A stretch of 64,000 nucleotides of DNA from Perca fluviatilis (lineage: Eukaryota; Chordata; Actinopteri; Perciformes; Percidae): positions 29,058,434 through 29,122,433 of the forward strand of contig NC_053121.1 of NCBI RefSeq assembly GCF_010015445.1, written 5' to 3'. The notes below the pieces were generated by a model. The model had not been told where the DNA came from. It saw nothing but the letters and a program-made list of their open reading frames with translations, and searched no databases. Shown piece after piece: positions 61,666 through 64,000 of the stretch. The position numbers and the translations under genes are program-made. Within the stretch, counting starts at the first letter, position 1; each line of letters opens with the position of its first letter.

Positions 61666-64000
61666 CCTGTGTGATTAATCAAAAATATTTGACACATACA
61701 GGTTATTCAATTATCTCTCATGCCAGCAAGCAGTGGAAGTTTCCAAGACCCCTAGGGCAGAGAAGTTCTTGCTTTAAGGATTCAAAAGCAACCAGAAGTT
61801 CAGTTAAATAGGGCAGCACAACAGCTGGCTTTTCTCAGCAGAGATTTGAATAAATATTTGATGATGGTATAGTATCTGAGATACCACACACCTACTTTGG
61901 CAGCATTGCATGGTTTTGCCATAACAATAGCTATTGTGTGAGGCAAACAAAGACGTGTACACATTAGCACATATCTTGGTAGAGCTAGTGTTGCTTGTAA
62001 ATGCCTTTGAATGTGGTTTGAGATGTCTGCTCCAAAAGCATACGCCAGTACATCTGGGCTCTAACATCTGGACACGATTCAGTTAAAATTGGGGAACAAA
62101 TGTTAAATGTTTTTACCTGAATTAACAAAGTGATGAATTTAGTGGTCGCAAAAGCATAAGGTGGCAACTGTGTCCTGCATGTTTGCTGGAAAACGGCTTC
62201 AGAGCTTTGAGACTGCTGCAAAACAAAAGTAGCTTATGGTTGTTGATGGATGTTTCCATATAAAGAACCTTACCTCCCCAACAGCGCACATTTTTGTAAC
62301 ATGGTTGACCTCTCCAGTAAATCAACCCCTAATTTCCTGAGTTATACAGGCTCACAAGTGGTACCACAATGTCTTGCATTAATGAGTTATAGAACCTTTA
62401 TATTTCTTTTAGAGAGCTCTTTGTTTTTCTAGGAGGTTTTCTAATGGGACATTATTTGTAATGATCTGGCTCTATGTATCTCAATGAGTGTTAATTCAAC
62501 ACTATTATGTAACACTTTTTAATGCATGCCATGAATCGTGATTGCTGAAATAGTATTTAATCTCCTTCATCAATGTATTTGGAAAATTGAAATGTGTTTG
62601 GTTCTCAGCAATCTAAATGAGCAAAGAGTAATCTGGCAGCACATTGATTATGCCGGAGCACTTTCTTTTTGTGTTACATTACAATCGTTGCTACTGTAAA
62701 ATTCCTTTTAATCATCTCATTAATATACAGTGAGTCTGACTTGGTTTAATACAATTTTTTTGTAAATAAACAAATAAAAAAACCTTCTCATTAAGTTTTA
62801 ATCATCAGTTTCTTGAAGTTAAGTATAACATGTTGGCATGATGAGTATCCATAGTGCATCAAAATGTTTACTCTGCTGTGTATTTTGGTAAAAACAATTA
62901 TGGACCAGTGTATGTCGTCATCTCTCCATTGCAGTGTAATATTCAAAACCTGATTATTTTCAAAAGAAGAAGAAAAAGACCTGCTTTTCTCCCAGTAATC
63001 GTCCCATACAGTACTTGCCTCATCTTTATGTGTTGAGTCTCTCTCCTGAGTTCAAACAATATTGCTTATTAAATCGCCCTACTGCAAAACAACCCGTATC
63101 AGTAGTAGTCTAACAGTAAAACAAATGTTCAGACAGCATCAACAGATTAAGATCTTAAATCAATTAGTTGTTTAACTGAAACCTACTGCGTGTTTGTATT
63201 TAATTGAGTACAGCTTATATATGCTGACTACAGTCAGTATGAACGGTATACTTTTGATGTAGGAGCCAAGGTATCTTGAGTTCTCTCATGCCAGTAGCAG
63301 GAATTCATGCTCTCTTGTAATGATGGATGCAATTGACTGTGAACTGCCTCCATCGCCATTTAATGGTTTGTAATCTGAGATGTCGAGCTGCAAGTTTATC
63401 ATCTGCAACAGTGAGGGAGTGCCTCACCTGTTGTACTTCTCTCTCATTACTCATGCGAATATACATAATGATTACAAATGAATAGTGACACAATGCCTCC
63501 CAGTTAATTGGACGTAGAAGTGGAAATCATTATGGCCTGTTTTTCTTGCTCCTTTTTAAAAAGGGGTTCACTGTGAAGAATGGGCACGCAGGGTGGGTGT
63601 CAAAGTTATGTCTATATCCACTATTTTATTGATTATTTGAAAAACAAGCAGATGACTAGTGGTTGGCTGTTGTTTCACACACTAGGATGCCAAAAGAATT
63701 GCTATGGATGTGCTCACTGCTTGTTTTTCTTTGAGGTGAGGTCACAAGCCCTGATTGTTCCAGACCTCCTGCGTGGAACCACATGACGTCCCGTTTACAG
63801 AGTGCTAGAAGGAAAAATAAAAAATAAACTTATCTTTGCTGGAATTGTCCTCCCTCAAACAGTACACTCCAAACTAGTTGTTGCTCAATACAGTTCCCCA
63901 GACCCATAATTATCTGAGTGACTTTAGAAATGGCAAATAAACAAACACAGTTACTGTCCTTTTTAACAAATGCAAACCATTTAATACTACATTAGTGCAA
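61666..64000. other. Intergenic; 62500-62760 resembles conserved non-coding DNA
   Basis: No gene. Around 62500-62760 several TTGATTATG/TTTAATC-type cores occur in non-repetitive sequence. Frames at 61804-62325 minus have no recognisable domain. The window ends in unique sequence. Confidence 0.4.

Overview
The window looks like a gene-poor, AT-rich intergenic (or very large intronic) stretch of a ray-finned (teleost) fish genome. The evidence is long (CA)n/(GT)n, (GA)n and (TCTA)n microsatellites, tRNA-derived SINEs, 3' tails of fish-type LINEs, and many cut-and-paste DNA transposon remnants (hAT, Harbinger, Tc1-like and TTAA-flanked families). Family names come from recognition of motifs and termini, without a database search. 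No intact host protein-coding gene was recognised. Almost all open frames are short, lack coding character, or sit inside repeats.

Layout. 1-12 kb: mostly unique AT-rich sequence with an 85-bp tandem duplication, a Tc1-like foldback remnant (2.75-3.1 kb), a dispersed repeat (4.4 kb), a degenerate SINE-like copy (7.6 kb) and a 114-bp MITE (10.1 kb). 12-20.7 kb: a hAT terminus, an internally deleted LINE reverse-transcriptase fragment (14.2-14.9 kb), a 140-bp (GT)n array, a half copy of a TTAA element (15.6 kb), LINE tails and a (TCTA)n array. 21.8-29.9 kb is the densest transposon cluster. It holds a TTAA element inside another TTAA element, a long palindromic TTAA element, a complete hAT with a perfect 8-bp target duplication, and a 1.6-kb TTAA element nested in a CAGTG-ended element. 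30-35 kb: (GA)n and (CA)n arrays, a hAT copy and sequence that resembles conserved non-coding DNA. 35.5-38.2 kb: a complete Harbinger-like element, a second palindromic TTAA copy in reverse orientation, and a hAT of mixed ancestry. 38-64 kb: long unique stretches, broken by SINEs (45.0, 52.9, 58.1 kb), hATs (45.9, 49.5 and 53.3 kb, the last carrying a BED zinc-finger exon), a possible TTAA element (50.0 kb), a broken L1-like ORF1 (58.9 kb) and a 40-A tract.

The most informative pattern is a group of at least four unrelated-looking non-autonomous families (a fifth is probable) that share the same outer edge: TTAA followed by AG and ending CT-TTAA. This fits mobilisation by one TTAA-specific transposase, more likely Kolobok-type than piggyBac because the piggyBac CCY edge is missing. 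One of them carries a perfect CRE palindrome 37 bp upstream of a canonical TATA box, so it may be a mobile promoter. Long regions with no repeat match could hold enhancers of a neighbouring gene, but that needs cross-species alignment.
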